A stretch of 64,000 nt of DNA from an uncultured Dysosmobacter sp. GTDB taxonomy: Bacteria > Bacillota > Clostridia > Oscillospirales > Oscillospiraceae. The stretch spans positions 1 through 64,000 of the forward strand of contig CANQPD010000010.1 of the NCBI GenBank assembly GCA_947625655.1. Direction: 5' to 3'. The translations under genes were made by a program, and so were the position numbers. The notes beneath the pieces were generated by a model. It worked only from the letters and a program-made list of their open reading frames with translations, had not been told where the DNA came from and searched no databases. Shown here piece after piece: positions 38,804 through 47,968 of the stretch; positions within the stretch are counted from its first letter, which is position 1, and the number at the start of each line of letters is the position of its first letter.

Positions 38804-40381
38804 TTTTACGATCTGCTCCGCGCAGCGCATTCCGTCCGCTGCGGCGGAGAGGATGCCGCCGGCATAGCCCGCCCCCTCGCCGCAGGGGTACAGGCCCCGA
38901 AGGCCGGACTGGCATGTTTCATCCCGGGGGATGCGCACCGGGGAGGAGCTGCGGCTCTCCACGGCGGTCAGCACCGCGTCGGGGGCGTCATAGCCCCGGA
39001 GCTTCCGGCCCAGAATGGGCAGGGCCTCCGCCAGGGCGTCCGTCACAAAGGGCGGCAGGCACTCATGCAGATCCGCCCAGGTGACGCCGGGACGGTAGCT
39101 GGGCGTGACCCGGCCGGGCCCTGCGGAGGGACGGCCCGCCAAAAAGTCCTCCACCCGCTGGGCGGGAGCCCGGTAGCCGCCTCCGCCCAGGGCATAGGCG
39201 GCCGCCTCCAGCGTTCGCTGAAAGGCCACGCCCGCCAGGGGGCCGTCGCCGCCAAAGTCCTCCGGCATTACGTTCACCAGCAGCGCGCCGTTGATGTTCT
39301 CCCGGTCCCGGGCGAATTCGCTCATGCCGTTGGTGACCACCCGCCCCGTCTCCGACGCGGCGGCCACCACCTCGCCGCCGGGGCAGACGCAGAAGGAGAA
39401 GACCCCCCGGCCGCTGGGCAGATGGCAGGACAGCTTATAGGTGGACGCGGGCAGGCCGGGGTGTCCGGCGTACTGCTTATATTGGGCCGCGTCGCAGTCC
39501 GCCTGCCGGTGCTCGACGCGGACGCCCACGGCAAAGGGCTTGGCCTCCATGGGCACGCCCCGGGCATACAGCATCTCAAAGGTGTCCCGGGCGGAGTGGC
39601 CGGGGCACAGCACCAGGTGGCGGCAGGGAAGGGCGTAGGGGCCATCCGGCCCGGCGGCGGTGATCCCAGCCAGCCGCCCGTCCCGGATGTCCAGATCTGT
39701 CAGCTGGCTCTCAAAGCGGATATCCGCCCCCAGGTCCAGCAGCTTTTGGCGCAGGTTTTTCAGGGCGATGTGGAGATAGTCCGTCCCCACGTGGGGCTTG
39801 GCGTCGATGAGGATGTCCTCCGGCGCGCCGCAGGACACCAGCTGCTCCAGAATGAAGCGGTGGCGGATGTCCCGGGTGCCGGTGTTCAGCTTGCCGTCGG
39901 AAAAGGCGCCGGCGCCGCCCTCGCCGAACTGGACGTTGCTGGCGGGGTCCAGGTCTCCCGTGGACCAGAAGCGCTCCACGTCGGCCTTCCGCCGCTCCAC
40001 CGGGCGGCCCCGCTCCAGCAGGATGGGCCGCAGGCCCGCCTTTGCCAGCACCAGGGCGGCGAACAGTCCCGCCGGCCCCGCTCCCACGACGATGGGCGGG
40101 ATCTCCGGCACAGGCGGTGGCGGGGGCAGGAGATAGCCGGGCTTCCGTGTCAGGCGGCTTACTTTTTTGCTGCGGCAGCGCTTCAAAACGGCGGCCTCGT
40201 CCTTCACCGCGGCCTCCACGGTGTAGACCAGGGACACGTCCTCCCGGGCGTCCACGCTGCGGCGCAGAACGCGCAGGGACAAAAGCTCCTTCTCCCGGAC
40301 CTTCAGGACGCGGGCGGCCTCCGCCGTCAGCGCCGCCAGACCTGCGCCGGGAGCCAGCTTGATATTTTCAATCTTCAGCAA
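38783..40381 (-). CDS. NAD(P)/FAD-dependent oxidoreductase (COG2509-like)
   Basis: 532 aa. Dinucleotide-binding 'PPIVVGAGPAGLFAALVLAKAG', 'VQFGEGGAGAFSDGKLNTG', and C-terminal 'GLYPCGEGAGYAGGILSAAADGM' place it in the uncharacterised FAD-dependent dehydrogenase family. An N-terminal domain of about 90 aa ('LKIENIKLAPGAGLAALTAEA') is typical. Its last codons ('QLTMDN') and stop come from the MITE-like element, so the native end is probably altered by a few residues. Function unknown; possibly RNA or cofactor redox. Confidence 0.9.
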   Translation of the reverse strand: MLKIENIKLAPGAGLAALTAEAARVLKVREKELLSLRVLRRSVDAREDVSLVYTVEAAVKDEAAVLKRCRSKKVSRLTRKPGYLLPPPPPVPEIPPIVVGAGPAGLFAALVLAKAGLRPILLERGRPVERRKADVERFWSTGDLDPASNVQFGEGGAGAFSDGKLNTGTRDIRHRFILEQLVSCGAPEDILIDAKPHVGTDYLHIALKNLRQKLLDLGADIRFESQLTDLDIRDGRLAGITAAGPDGPYALPCRHLVLCPGHSARDTFEMLYARGVPMEAKPFAVGVRVEHRQADCDAAQYKQYAGHPGLPASTYKLSCHLPSGRGVFSFCVCPGGEVVAAASETGRVVTNGMSEFARDRENINGALLVNVMPEDFGGDGPLAGVAFQRTLEAAAYALGGGGYRAPAQRVEDFLAGRPSAGPGRVTPSYRPGVTWADLHECLPPFVTDALAEALPILGRKLRGYDAPDAVLTAVESRSSSPVRIPRDETCQSGLRGLYPCGEGAGYAGGILSAAADGMRCAEQIVKQLTMDN

Positions 40382-40493
40382 GGCGGTTGGTTCCTTTCTG
40401 CGGTTTCCCTCCTATTTTAACACAGGTTTTCCCGGCTGAAAACCTGCTTTTGGAATTTTTCCCCGCCGGCGGGGCATGCTGGAGGGGGAGGGG

Positions 40494-41363
40494 ATGGCAA
40501 TGGCCGGACAGCCTTTTTTTGAGGGATGGTATTTCAAGCACCAGCAGGGGGACCGCACGGCGGCCTTTATCCCGGCCCACCACCGGGATGGGGACGGCGT
40601 GTACACCGCCTCTTTGCAGATCATCACGGAGAGCCGGGCGGAATACATGGAGATCCCCCTCCGGGAGTTCCATATCAGGCGGAGGCCCTTCCGGGTGCGG
40701 TGCGGGGCCAGTGTGTTCAGTCCGGCGGGCTGCCGGATCGACTGCCTTTTCGGGCGGGAGCGGCTGACCGGGACGCTGCGCTACGGCCCCTGGGCCGTCC
40801 CCCGGGGCGATATCATGGGGCCGTTCCGCTTTGTGCCGGGGATGCAGTGCCGCCACAGCGTCCTCAGCATGGCCCATTCCGTGGAGGGGACATTGACCCT
40901 TGCCGGACAGGCGCTGGACTTCCGGAAGGGGACTGGCTACGCGGAGGGGGACCGGGGCACGTCCTTCCCCAGCCGGTATCTGTGGACCCATGCCGCGCTG
41001 CCGGAGGGCAGCGTGATGCTGTCCGTGGCGGATGTCCCTTTCTGCGGGACCGGCTTCACCGGCTGCGTGGGCTTTGTGTGGATGAATGGCCGGGAGCTCC
41101 GCCTGGCGACCTACCGGGGTCTGCGGGTGCTGCGGGCCGGACCGGCGGGCGCGGCGGTCCGCCAGGGCGGCTGGGAGCTGACGGCGGAGCTGCTGGCGGC
41201 GCGGCCGCTGGAGCTGCGGGCGCCCCGGCGGGGGGAGATGGGCCGCACGATCCGGGAGAGCGCCGCCTGCCGCGTCCGATACCGCCTGCTGCGCCGGGGG
41301 GAATGTGTGCTGGACCGGGTCTGTGAGCAGGCCGGCTTTGAAGCGGACTGGCCGGAGACATGA
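40494..41363 (+). CDS. Tocopherol cyclase-like family protein
   Basis: 289 aa. The N-terminal 'QPFFEGWYFKHQQGDRTAAFIPAHH' is the hallmark of the tocopherol-cyclase family (PF14249), and the body has regular beta segments ('RGTSFPSRYLWTHA', 'PFCGTGFTGCVGFVWMN'). Clostridia do not make tocopherol, so the substrate must differ; a lipocalin-like lipid or pigment role is possible. The ATG at 40494 is eight bases after GGAGG; an in-frame ATG at 40476 is less likely. Single gene, no obvious partner. Confidence 0.8.
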   Translation: MAMAGQPFFEGWYFKHQQGDRTAAFIPAHHRDGDGVYTASLQIITESRAEYMEIPLREFHIRRRPFRVRCGASVFSPAGCRIDCLFGRERLTGTLRYGPWAVPRGDIMGPFRFVPGMQCRHSVLSMAHSVEGTLTLAGQALDFRKGTGYAEGDRGTSFPSRYLWTHAALPEGSVMLSVADVPFCGTGFTGCVGFVWMNGRELRLATYRGLRVLRAGPAGAAVRQGGWELTAELLAARPLELRAPRRGEMGRTIRESAACRVRYRLLRRGECVLDRVCEQAGFEADWPET

Positions 41364-41460
41364 GCGGCCCGCCGCACCCCGCGGGGAGGCAGGCCCACAG
41401 GCCTTGGAAAAGGCGGGGGAGAGGCGGCATTCACGTAAATCCTCCGGCAAACGGGCCATC

Positions 41461-41489
41461 TTGATTTGTTCACACTTTTCCTGTATGAT
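41461..41489 (+). promoter_or_regulatory. Promoter of the 41523 gene
   Basis: TTGATT (41461-41466), 17 bases, TATGAT (41484-41489). Confidence 0.65.
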
Positions 41490-41522
41490 GAAATTATCAT
41501 AAAAAGAGAGAGGGAACAGCTT

Positions 41523-43346
41523 ATGCCGTTTTCGTTCGATTTTGGCGGCGGATTCAACCCCGCGGGCGGATTTCACACCAACGGCGGGTTCAACCCCGGC
41601 GGAAGTGCCGGAGAGGGATTTACGCCGCCGCCCAAAAGGCCCCGGAAGCCCCGGAAAGCCATCGGCAGCGCCTTCACCCGCACCCTCATCAATCTGGGGG
41701 TGACGCTGGCGGTGGGGCTGGCGTATTTCTATCTGGCGCTGCCGGCGCTGAACTTCCACGCGGAGGAATTTTACGTGTTCGTATTCCTGCTGTGCGCGGT
41801 GTACTGCGTCTGCGCGGTGCTGACCTCCGGCTTTCAGGGAGAGGGGATACGGGGCTACGCGCGCTTCGTCAAAAAGCAGTGCGCCGTACCCTTTTTGGTG
41901 GTTCTGGCCCTGATCGCCGCCATCGCCGTGGGGGCCGTCAGCTCCTGGGTGGTGCTGCGGGCGGGGGCGTACAGCGAGCTGCTGCCCCTTCAGACCGGCG
42001 ATTTCACCGCCGAGGTGGAGGAGATCAGCTATGACCAGATCCCCATGCTGGACGAGGACTCCGCCGCCCGCCTGGGCAGCCGCAAGCTGGGCGAGCTGAG
42101 CGACATGGTGTCCCAGTTCGAGATTTTGGACACCTATACCCAGATCAACTACAAGGGCCGCCCGGTGCGGGTCACCTCCCTGGCCTACGGCGACCTCATC
42201 AAGTGGTTCACCAACCGTTCGGAGGGCCTGCCCGCCTATCTCGTCATCGACATGGTCAGCCAGGAGGCGGAGGTGGTCCGCCTGGGGGAGGGCATGAAGT
42301 ACACCACCGCCGAGCACTTCGGCCGCAACCTGTACCGCCATCTGCGGTTCCACTACCCCACCATGATGTTTGACGAGCCGGTGTTCGAGATCGACGAGGA
42401 CGGCATCCCCTATTGGGTGTGCCCCCGCATTGTCCGCACCATCGGCCTGTTCGGCGGCGTGGATGTGAGGGGCGCGGTGCTGGTGAACGCCATCACCGGC
42501 GAGAGCGCCTATTACGCCGAGGTCCCCAGCTGGGTGGACCGGCTGTACTCCGCCGACATCATCATCCAGCAGTACGACTATTACGGCATGTACCACAACG
42601 GCTTTTTGAATTCCATGTTCGGCCAGCGGGACGTGACGGTCACCACCGAGGGCAAGAATTACATCGCCATCGGCGACGATGTGTATATGTACACCGGCGT
42701 CACTTCCGTGACCTCTGACGAGTCCAACATCGGCTTCATCCTGTCCAACCAGCGGACGAAGGAGACCCATTTCTACTCCATCGCCGGCGCGGAGGAGTAC
42801 TCCGCCATGGACTCCGCCCAGAGCCAGGTCCAGCAGATGAACTACAAGGCCACCTTCCCCCTGCTGCTGAATATCGCCGACCAGCCCACCTATTTCATGA
42901 CCCTGAAGGGCGCCGACGGGTTGGTGAAGATGTACGCCATGGTCAACGTCCAGCAGTATGACATTGTGGCCACCGGCAGCACGGTGGCCGAGTGTGAGAC
43001 CGGCTACCGCCAGACCCTGGCCCGCCGGGGCCTGATCGCCGCCGGCGAGGCCAGCGTGGACGTGACACTGGAGACCCAGACGGCGGAGGGCGTCATCGCT
43101 GAGATCCGCAGCGCGGTCATCGGCGGCAACACCCACTACTACGTCCGCATGGAGCGGGGCGTGGCCTATCTGGATTTCAACACGGCGGAGCTGCCCCGGG
43201 CAGTGCTGCTGGACAAGGGCGACCACATCGGGTACCGCTACGTGTCCGACAGCGCCAATCTGACGGAAAACAGCATCACCCAGGTCCGCAGCTTCTGGTT
43301 CCAGGGAGAAGAGGAGGGCGCGGAGGCCGGGGACTGGCAGAGCTGA
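41523..43346 (+). CDS. Large uncharacterised membrane protein with Gly/Phe/Asn-rich head
   Basis: 607 aa, not recognised. Residues 1-30 are made of Gly-Gly-Phe-(Asn/His) repeats ('GGGFNPAGGFHTNGGFNPGG'), then a Pro/Lys/Arg-rich basic stretch, three membrane helices (about 52-72, 80-98, 120-142) and a long soluble domain (about 150-600) likely outside the cell. That domain has 'YLVIDMVSQEAEVVRLGEG', 'YWVCPRIVRTIGLFGGVDVRGAVLVNA', 'YNIA/LTFLLNIADQPTYFMTLKG'-type beta-rich segments. It has its own promoter and is followed by a palindromic repeat. Confidence 0.85.
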   Translation: MPFSFDFGGGFNPAGGFHTNGGFNPGGSAGEGFTPPPKRPRKPRKAIGSAFTRTLINLGVTLAVGLAYFYLALPALNFHAEEFYVFVFLLCAVYCVCAVLTSGFQGEGIRGYARFVKKQCAVPFLVVLALIAAIAVGAVSSWVVLRAGAYSELLPLQTGDFTAEVEEISYDQIPMLDEDSAARLGSRKLGELSDMVSQFEILDTYTQINYKGRPVRVTSLAYGDLIKWFTNRSEGLPAYLVIDMVSQEAEVVRLGEGMKYTTAEHFGRNLYRHLRFHYPTMMFDEPVFEIDEDGIPYWVCPRIVRTIGLFGGVDVRGAVLVNAITGESAYYAEVPSWVDRLYSADIIIQQYDYYGMYHNGFLNSMFGQRDVTVTTEGKNYIAIGDDVYMYTGVTSVTSDESNIGFILSNQRTKETHFYSIAGAEEYSAMDSAQSQVQQMNYKATFPLLLNIADQPTYFMTLKGADGLVKMYAMVNVQQYDIVATGSTVAECETGYRQTLARRGLIAAGEASVDVTLETQTAEGVIAEIRSAVIGGNTHYYVRMERGVAYLDFNTAELPRAVLLDKGDHIGYRYVSDSANLTENSITQVRSFWFQGEEEGAEAGDWQS

Positions 43347-43370
43347 AAAAGCCGGTGAAGCGCGCATGAG

Positions 43371-43488
43371 GCAAAAAGCAGGCGGCCCTTTAGGGCGTTG
43401 TTTTAAGGAATGCCATAGGGGCGGCTATCAACTGCCCCTACGCAATGTTTTCCTATCTCAACGCTCCATTGGGCCGCCTGCTTTTTGC
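43371..43488. repeat. 118-bp imperfect palindrome before patA
   Basis: Outer arms of 18 bp are perfect complements (43371-43388 and 43471-43488). Nested inside are GCGTTG/CAACGC and TAGGGGC/GCCCCTA. It is a long, MITE-like hairpin and could also terminate the upstream gene. Confidence 0.75.
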
Positions 43489-43499
43489 GAAAAACGGCG

Positions 43500-43528
43500 T
43501 TGACATCCCTTTTTCGGACGCTTATACT
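43500..43528 (+). promoter_or_regulatory. patA promoter
   Basis: TTGACA (43500-43505), 17 bases, TATACT (43523-43528): near-consensus sigma-A. Confidence 0.85.
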
Positions 43529-43561
43529 GGGAATGTATTTGAAAAAAGGAGCGTGAGATCC

Positions 43562-44698
43562 ATGGATCTGACTTTGAACAGCGCGGTGCTGGGGGAGCAG
43601 CTCTCCGGCATCCGCCGCTTTACATTTCTGGTGCGGGATACGCCCGGCGCCTGCGCGCTGACCATCGGCGAGCCGGATCAGAACACCCCCGACGTGGTGA
43701 AGGAAGCCGCCAAGGCCGCCCTGGACGCCAACGACACCCACTATCCCCCCGGCAACGGCTGCCCCTATATGCTGGAGGCCATCTCCAAATTTGAGGAAAA
43801 GGCCCACGGGCTGCACTATTCCCCGGAGGAGATCATCCTGACCATCGGCGCCACCGAGGGGCTGTTCATCGGCCTTTCCACCGTCCTGAACCCCGGCGAT
43901 GAGGTCATCATTCCCACCCCGGCGTTCAGTCTGTACGAGTCCATCACCCGGCTGTGCCGGGGTGTGCCGGTGTGCATGCCCACGGAGAAGAACCGCTTTC
44001 AGATTGACCCGGAGCAGCTGAAAGCGGCCATCACCCCCAGGACCAAGGCCATTATCCTGACCTCCCCCAACAACCCCACGGGGTGCATCTACACCAGGGA
44101 GACCCTGGACGCCATCCACGACATCCTGAAGGACAAGCCCATCTTCGTCCTGTGTGACGATGTCTACCGCACCCTGACCTATACGGACGGCTACCACAGC
44201 TTTTCTGAGTATCAGGACATGCGGGACCGGATCATCGTCATCAACAGCTTCTCCAAGCCCTATGCCATGACCGGCTGGCGCCTGGGCTGGTGCATGGCCG
44301 ACGCCCCCATCCGGGATCGGATGCAGATTTTCCATCAGTACGCCGTGGTCTCCGCCCCGGCCTTTGTCCAGCCCGCCTGCGTGGCCGCCCTGGAGAGCGA
44401 TACCAGCGGCATTGTGGAGATTTTCCGCAAGCGCCGGGATTATGTGTATAAACGCCTTGTGGACATGGGGCTGGAGGTCCAGGAGCCGGAGGGCGCTTTC
44501 TACATGTTCATCAACATTGAGAAGTACGGCATGGACTCCCTGACCTTCTGCGAGAAGATGCTGAAGGAGGGCCTGGTGGGCCTGATCCCCGGCGTCTACT
44601 TCGGCACGGAAGGCTATATGCGGCTGAGCTACTGCTATTCCGACGAGGATCTGAAAGAGGGCCTGGACCGCATCGAGAAGTTTATCAAAACGCTGTAA
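43562..44698 (+). CDS. patA: PLP aminotransferase, likely N-acetyl-LL-diaminopimelate aminotransferase (PatA)
   Basis: 378 aa, class I/II aminotransferase. 'SGIRRFTFLV', 'LTIGEPDQNTPDVV', 'SPNNPTGCIYT', the PLP-binding Lys in 'NSFSKPYAMTGWRLG' and C-terminal 'MRLSYCYSDEDLKEGLDRIEKF' match the Bacillus PatA subgroup as I recall it. In the acetylase lysine pathway PatA converts N-acetyl-2-amino-6-oxopimelate to N-acetyl-LL-DAP. The adjacent M20 deacetylase and dapA-dapB-dapH make this assignment likely rather than a generic aminotransferase. Confidence 0.8.
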   Translation: MDLTLNSAVLGEQLSGIRRFTFLVRDTPGACALTIGEPDQNTPDVVKEAAKAALDANDTHYPPGNGCPYMLEAISKFEEKAHGLHYSPEEIILTIGATEGLFIGLSTVLNPGDEVIIPTPAFSLYESITRLCRGVPVCMPTEKNRFQIDPEQLKAAITPRTKAIILTSPNNPTGCIYTRETLDAIHDILKDKPIFVLCDDVYRTLTYTDGYHSFSEYQDMRDRIIVINSFSKPYAMTGWRLGWCMADAPIRDRMQIFHQYAVVSAPAFVQPACVAALESDTSGIVEIFRKRRDYVYKRLVDMGLEVQEPEGAFYMFINIEKYGMDSLTFCEKMLKEGLVGLIPGVYFGTEGYMRLSYCYSDEDLKEGLDRIEKFIKTL

Positions 44699-44707
44699 GC
44701 GAGAAAG

Positions 44708-44738
44708 AGGACGCTGTGCCGCTGGCACAGCGTCCTTT
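44708..44738 (+). terminator. Terminator of patA
   Basis: AGGACGCTGTGCC / GGCACAGCGTCCT stem, loop GCT, T-run. Confidence 0.92.
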
Positions 44739-44789
44739 TTGCCTGGAGGGGGAAGAGAGGGCCGGCAAGCGCCGGGACGGCTCTCCCCC

Positions 44790-45896
44790 TCACGCCATCC
44801 GCAAGAGCCGCTCCAAAAACGCCACGCCTTTCGGCAGGACGGCCTCGTCGTCAAAACAGAACTCCGGCGCGTGGAGCTCCGCCGTCTTCCCCACGCCCAG
44901 GAAGAAAAACACGCCGGGGACCTCCCGCTGGTAAAAGGAGAAATCCTCCGCCGCCAGGGCCGGGGCGTCCAGCGGGGCGGGGGCGTCCGGGCCGAGGGCG
45001 GCGCGGACCGTCTCATACAGCCCCTCGTGGTTCCAGACGGCGGGATAGCCCTCGTTGAGATACACCTCCACGCCGCAGCCGGTCTCCGCCGCGACAGCCT
45101 CCCCGATGGCGGCCAGCCGCTCCCGGCAGTGGCGGTAGGTCTCCTCCCGATAGGTCCGGAGGCTGCCCTCCAGCCGGGTTTCCCCGCTGACGGCGTTGCG
45201 CACCGTGCCGGAGGTCATTTTGCCGAAGAGGAAGGCCCGGGGCTCCTCAGGGGGCAGGGCGTCCACCATGGCATAGGCCCGGCGGAGATACTCCGCCCCC
45301 GCCGCCAGGGCGTCCCGGCCCTCAACCGCCCGGGAGAGATGGACGCTTTTGCCCGTCACCGTCACTGTGACCTCGTTGGACCGGGCCATCAGGGGGCCGG
45401 GGCGGGTGAAGACGCTGCCCGCCTCCAGCCCCGGCCACAGATGCAGGCCGAAGACGCGTGTCACATGGCACCGTTTCAGGATGCCGCTTTCGCACAGCCG
45501 CTTGGCGCCGCCGGTGGTCTCCTCGGCGGGCTGGAAGAGGAACAGCACGTTCCGGGGCAGCTCCGCCAGGTGGGCGGAGACATGCTCCGCCAGGGCCAGG
45601 GCCATGGCGGTGTGGCCGTCGTGGCCGCAGGCGTGCATCACGCCGGGATGCTGGGACGCGTAGGGCAGGCCGGTGGCCTCCGTCACCGGCAGCGCGTCCA
45701 TATCCGCCCGGAAGGCCGCCGTTTCCGGCTTTCCGGCGTCAAAAAAGGCGCAGACGCTGCCGGGGATCGGAAAGGAGAGCCCGCAGGACAGGGGCTTTAA
45801 AACAGAGACGACATAGGCAAGGGTCTCCGGCAGCTGGTCGTCCAGCTCCGGGATGCGGTGCAGCGCCCTGCGGTGGGCGGTGACAGATGTGGACAT
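44790..45896 (-). CDS. M20 amidohydrolase, likely N-acetyldiaminopimelate deacetylase
   Basis: 368 aa, M20D metallopeptidase. Metal-site motifs 'MHACGHDGHTAMALALAEH' and 'FLFQPAEET' are present, plus the dimerisation domain ('GKSVHLSRAVEGRDALAAG') and a C-terminal 'APALAAEDFSFYQREVPGVFFFLG'. In the acetylase pathway this family (YkuR in Bacillus) releases acetate from N-acetyl-LL-DAP. Its position between patA and dapA supports that role, although the gene is on the opposite strand. The start at 45896 follows GGAGGT; an upstream in-frame ATG does not. Confidence 0.8.
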   Translation of the reverse strand: MSTSVTAHRRALHRIPELDDQLPETLAYVVSVLKPLSCGLSFPIPGSVCAFFDAGKPETAAFRADMDALPVTEATGLPYASQHPGVMHACGHDGHTAMALALAEHVSAHLAELPRNVLFLFQPAEETTGGAKRLCESGILKRCHVTRVFGLHLWPGLEAGSVFTRPGPLMARSNEVTVTVTGKSVHLSRAVEGRDALAAGAEYLRRAYAMVDALPPEEPRAFLFGKMTSGTVRNAVSGETRLEGSLRTYREETYRHCRERLAAIGEAVAAETGCGVEVYLNEGYPAVWNHEGLYETVRAALGPDAPAPLDAPALAAEDFSFYQREVPGVFFFLGVGKTAELHAPEFCFDDEAVLPKGVAFLERLLRMA

Positions 45897-45979
45897 GGAA
45901 AGGACCTCCGACGTTTCGTTCATTTGCTTCAATATAGCACGAGTTTGGAAAATCGAACAGGGGATTTTTAAAATTTCTC

Positions 45980-46008
45980 TTGCAACTGATCATGGTTGGT
46001 GGTATGAT
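45980..46008 (+). promoter_or_regulatory. Promoter of the dapA operon
   Basis: TTGCAA (45980-45985), 17 bases, TATGAT (46003-46008), eleven bases before the riboswitch. Confidence 0.75.
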
Positions 46009-46018
46009 AGCGAAAAAT

Positions 46019-46237
46019 GAGATAGAGGCGCGGATGCGATGGACCCACGGGAGCCGGCGGGCTGTGAGCGTGGGAAGGGCAAGTCCGCCGAACTTTTCTC
46101 CCGGGCGCGGGGGGAGGGTGGGGCCGCGGGAAATACCCGCGGGACTGTCCGCGGTGAGAGCCGCGGGTGCGCTATCTGCCAGGTGTGCCGCGGGACTGCG
46201 GCTGTCGTTCGGTAGAGGCGTGCCTCTACCGTTTTTT
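46019..46237 (+). promoter_or_regulatory. Lysine riboswitch (L box) with terminator
   Basis: The aptamer spans about 46019-46178. P1 is AGATAG (46020-46025) with CTATCT (46172-46177). The conserved 'GAGGCGCGG' start, the 'GGAGCCGGCGGGCTGTGAGCG' type P2 segment (46050-46070), 'GTCCGCCGAA' and 'CGGGACTGTCC' match the lysine riboswitch consensus I know from lysC/dapA leaders. The expression platform ends in a terminator GGTAGAGGC-GT-GCCTCTACC plus T-run (46211-46237). High lysine should terminate transcription before dapA. Confidence 0.9.
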
Positions 46238-46272
46238 CATTCGCACATCTGGAAAAATGGAGGGCACAACAC

Positions 46273-47160
46273 ATGAGATTTGAAAACATCAAGGGTTCCA
46301 TCGTCGCCATGATCACCCCGTTCCACGAGGACGGCAGCGTGAATTTCGAGGTTCTGACCGAGCTGCTGGAGCGGCAGATCGCCGGGGGGACCGACGCCAT
46401 CCTGACCCTGGGCACCACCGGCGAATACTCCACCATGACCCACGAGGAGGACGCCTCCGTGGTGGCCCACACCATCAAGGTGGTGAACGGCCGGGTGCCG
46501 GTCATCGTGGGCAGCGGCTCCAACTGCACCGCCACCCAGGTGGAGAAGAGCATCCAGTATCAGGACATGGGCGCCGACGCCCTGCTGCTGATCTCCCCCT
46601 ACTACAACAAGGCCAATCCCGAGGGCATGTACCGCCACTTCGCCGAGACCGCCGACGCGGTCCACATCCCCTGCCTGCTGTACAATGTCCCCGGCCGCAC
46701 CGGCTGCTCCATCCCCGTCTCCGTGGTGGAGAAGCTGAGCCGCCACCCCAACATCGCCGGCATCAAGGAGGCCAGCGGCGACATGTCCTACGCCATGAAG
46801 ATCGCCCACTGCGTGGGGCCGGACTTCGCCCTGTACTCCGGCAACGACGACATCACCGTGCCCCTGATGAGCATCGGCGGCAGCGGCGTCATCTCCGTGT
46901 ATGCCAACGTCATGCCCGCCATGTGCCACCAGATCGTGGCGGACTATCTGAGCGGGAATCAGGCCCAGGCCGTGGAAAACCACCTGAAGTATCTGAAGCT
47001 GATGAACGACCTGTTTATCGAGGTGAATCCCATTCCCGTCAAGAGCGCCATGAATATGATCGGCCTGAACGTGGGTCCCATGCGCCTGCCCCTGTGTGAG
47101 ATGAGCCAGGAGCATCAGGCCGTTCTGCGGGCCAGCCTGAAGGAGGCCGGACTGCTGTGA
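46273..47160 (+). CDS. dapA: 4-hydroxy-tetrahydrodipicolinate synthase
   Basis: 295 aa TIM barrel. 'GTTGEYSTMTHEE', 'LLISPYYNKANPEGMYRHF', 'LYNVPGRTGCSI' and the Schiff-base Lys in 'IAGIKEASGDM' are diagnostic. It condenses pyruvate with aspartate semialdehyde. First gene of the operon under the lysine riboswitch; its stop overlaps dapB. Confidence 0.97.
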   Translation: MRFENIKGSIVAMITPFHEDGSVNFEVLTELLERQIAGGTDAILTLGTTGEYSTMTHEEDASVVAHTIKVVNGRVPVIVGSGSNCTATQVEKSIQYQDMGADALLLISPYYNKANPEGMYRHFAETADAVHIPCLLYNVPGRTGCSIPVSVVEKLSRHPNIAGIKEASGDMSYAMKIAHCVGPDFALYSGNDDITVPLMSIGGSGVISVYANVMPAMCHQIVADYLSGNQAQAVENHLKYLKLMNDLFIEVNPIPVKSAMNMIGLNVGPMRLPLCEMSQEHQAVLRASLKEAGLL

Positions 47161-47876
47161 GATTTCTGTTGATCGGCCGGGGCAAAATGGGCAGGCTGAT
47201 CGAGGAGACCGCCCGGGCCGGCGGCGACGAGATCGCCGCCGCCTTCGGCCATGACGACCTGGACCAGCTGGCGAAGCTGGGAAAAGCGGCTGATGTGGTC
47301 ATCGACTTCTCCCGGCCGGAGGCGCTGCCGGAGATCTGCGCCTACGTCCGCCGCACCGGCACGCCCCTGCTCTCCGGCACCACGGGCTACACCGCTGCCC
47401 AGAAGGCCCAGCTGGAGGCCCTGGGCACCGCCGCCCCGGTGCTGTGGAGCGCCAACTTCTCCCTGGGCGTGGCAGTGCTGTACCGGGCGCTGCGGGTGGT
47501 GTCCGACGTGCTGAAGCCGGACTTTGACATTGAGATCACCGAGACCCACCACAACCAGAAGGCGGACGCCCCCAGCGGCACCGCCAAGCTGCTGCTGGAC
47601 GCCATCGACCCCAATCACGCCCTGACCCCGGTGTATGGCCGGGAGGGGAACTGCGGCAGGCGGGAGAAGCGGGAGATCGGCGTTCATGCCCTGCGGGGCG
47701 GCACCGTGGCGGGCACCCACACTGTCCACTTCTTCGGCCCGGACGAAGAGCTGGAATTCACCCACCGGGCTGCCAGCCGCCAGATTTTTGTCAACGGCGC
47801 GCTGCATATGGCCCGGATGCTGCCGGGAAAGGCCAACGGCGTCTACGACCTGCAAAAGATTCTGTTCGGCGAATAA
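47157..47876 (+). CDS. dapB: 4-hydroxy-tetrahydrodipicolinate reductase
   Basis: 239 aa. NAD(P)-binding '[15 protein letters not shown]', '[10 protein letters not shown]', and the signature '[19 protein letters not shown]' are present. Start is a GTG at 47157 overlapping the dapA stop by four bases. Two small hairpins separate it from dapH. Confidence 0.97.
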   Translation: MRFLLIGRGKMGRLIEETARAGGDEIAAAFGHDDLDQLAKLGKAADVVIDFSRPEALPEICAYVRRTGTPLLSGTTGYTAAQKAQLEALGTAAPVLWSANFSLGVAVLYRALRVVSDVLKPDFDIEITETHHNQKADAPSGTAKLLLDAIDPNHALTPVYGREGNCGRREKREIGVHALRGGTVAGTHTVHFFGPDEELEFTHRAASRQIFVNGALHMARMLPGKANGVYDLQKILFGE

Positions 47877-47908
47877 AAGTTTCACCTGCCATTTCAAAGG
47901 CGGCGGGT

Positions 47909-47946
47909 CCAGGGCGGAGCCCTGGCGGGTTTGGGCAGCGCCCAAA
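47909..47946. repeat. Paired trinucleotide-loop hairpins between dapB and dapH
   Basis: CCAGGGC-GGA-GCCCTGG (47909-47925) and TTTGGGC-AGC-GCCCAAA (47930-47946). No T-run follows, so they are probably not terminators. Confidence 0.75.
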
Positions 47947-47968
47947 AATCATCATATGGAGAGTGACT

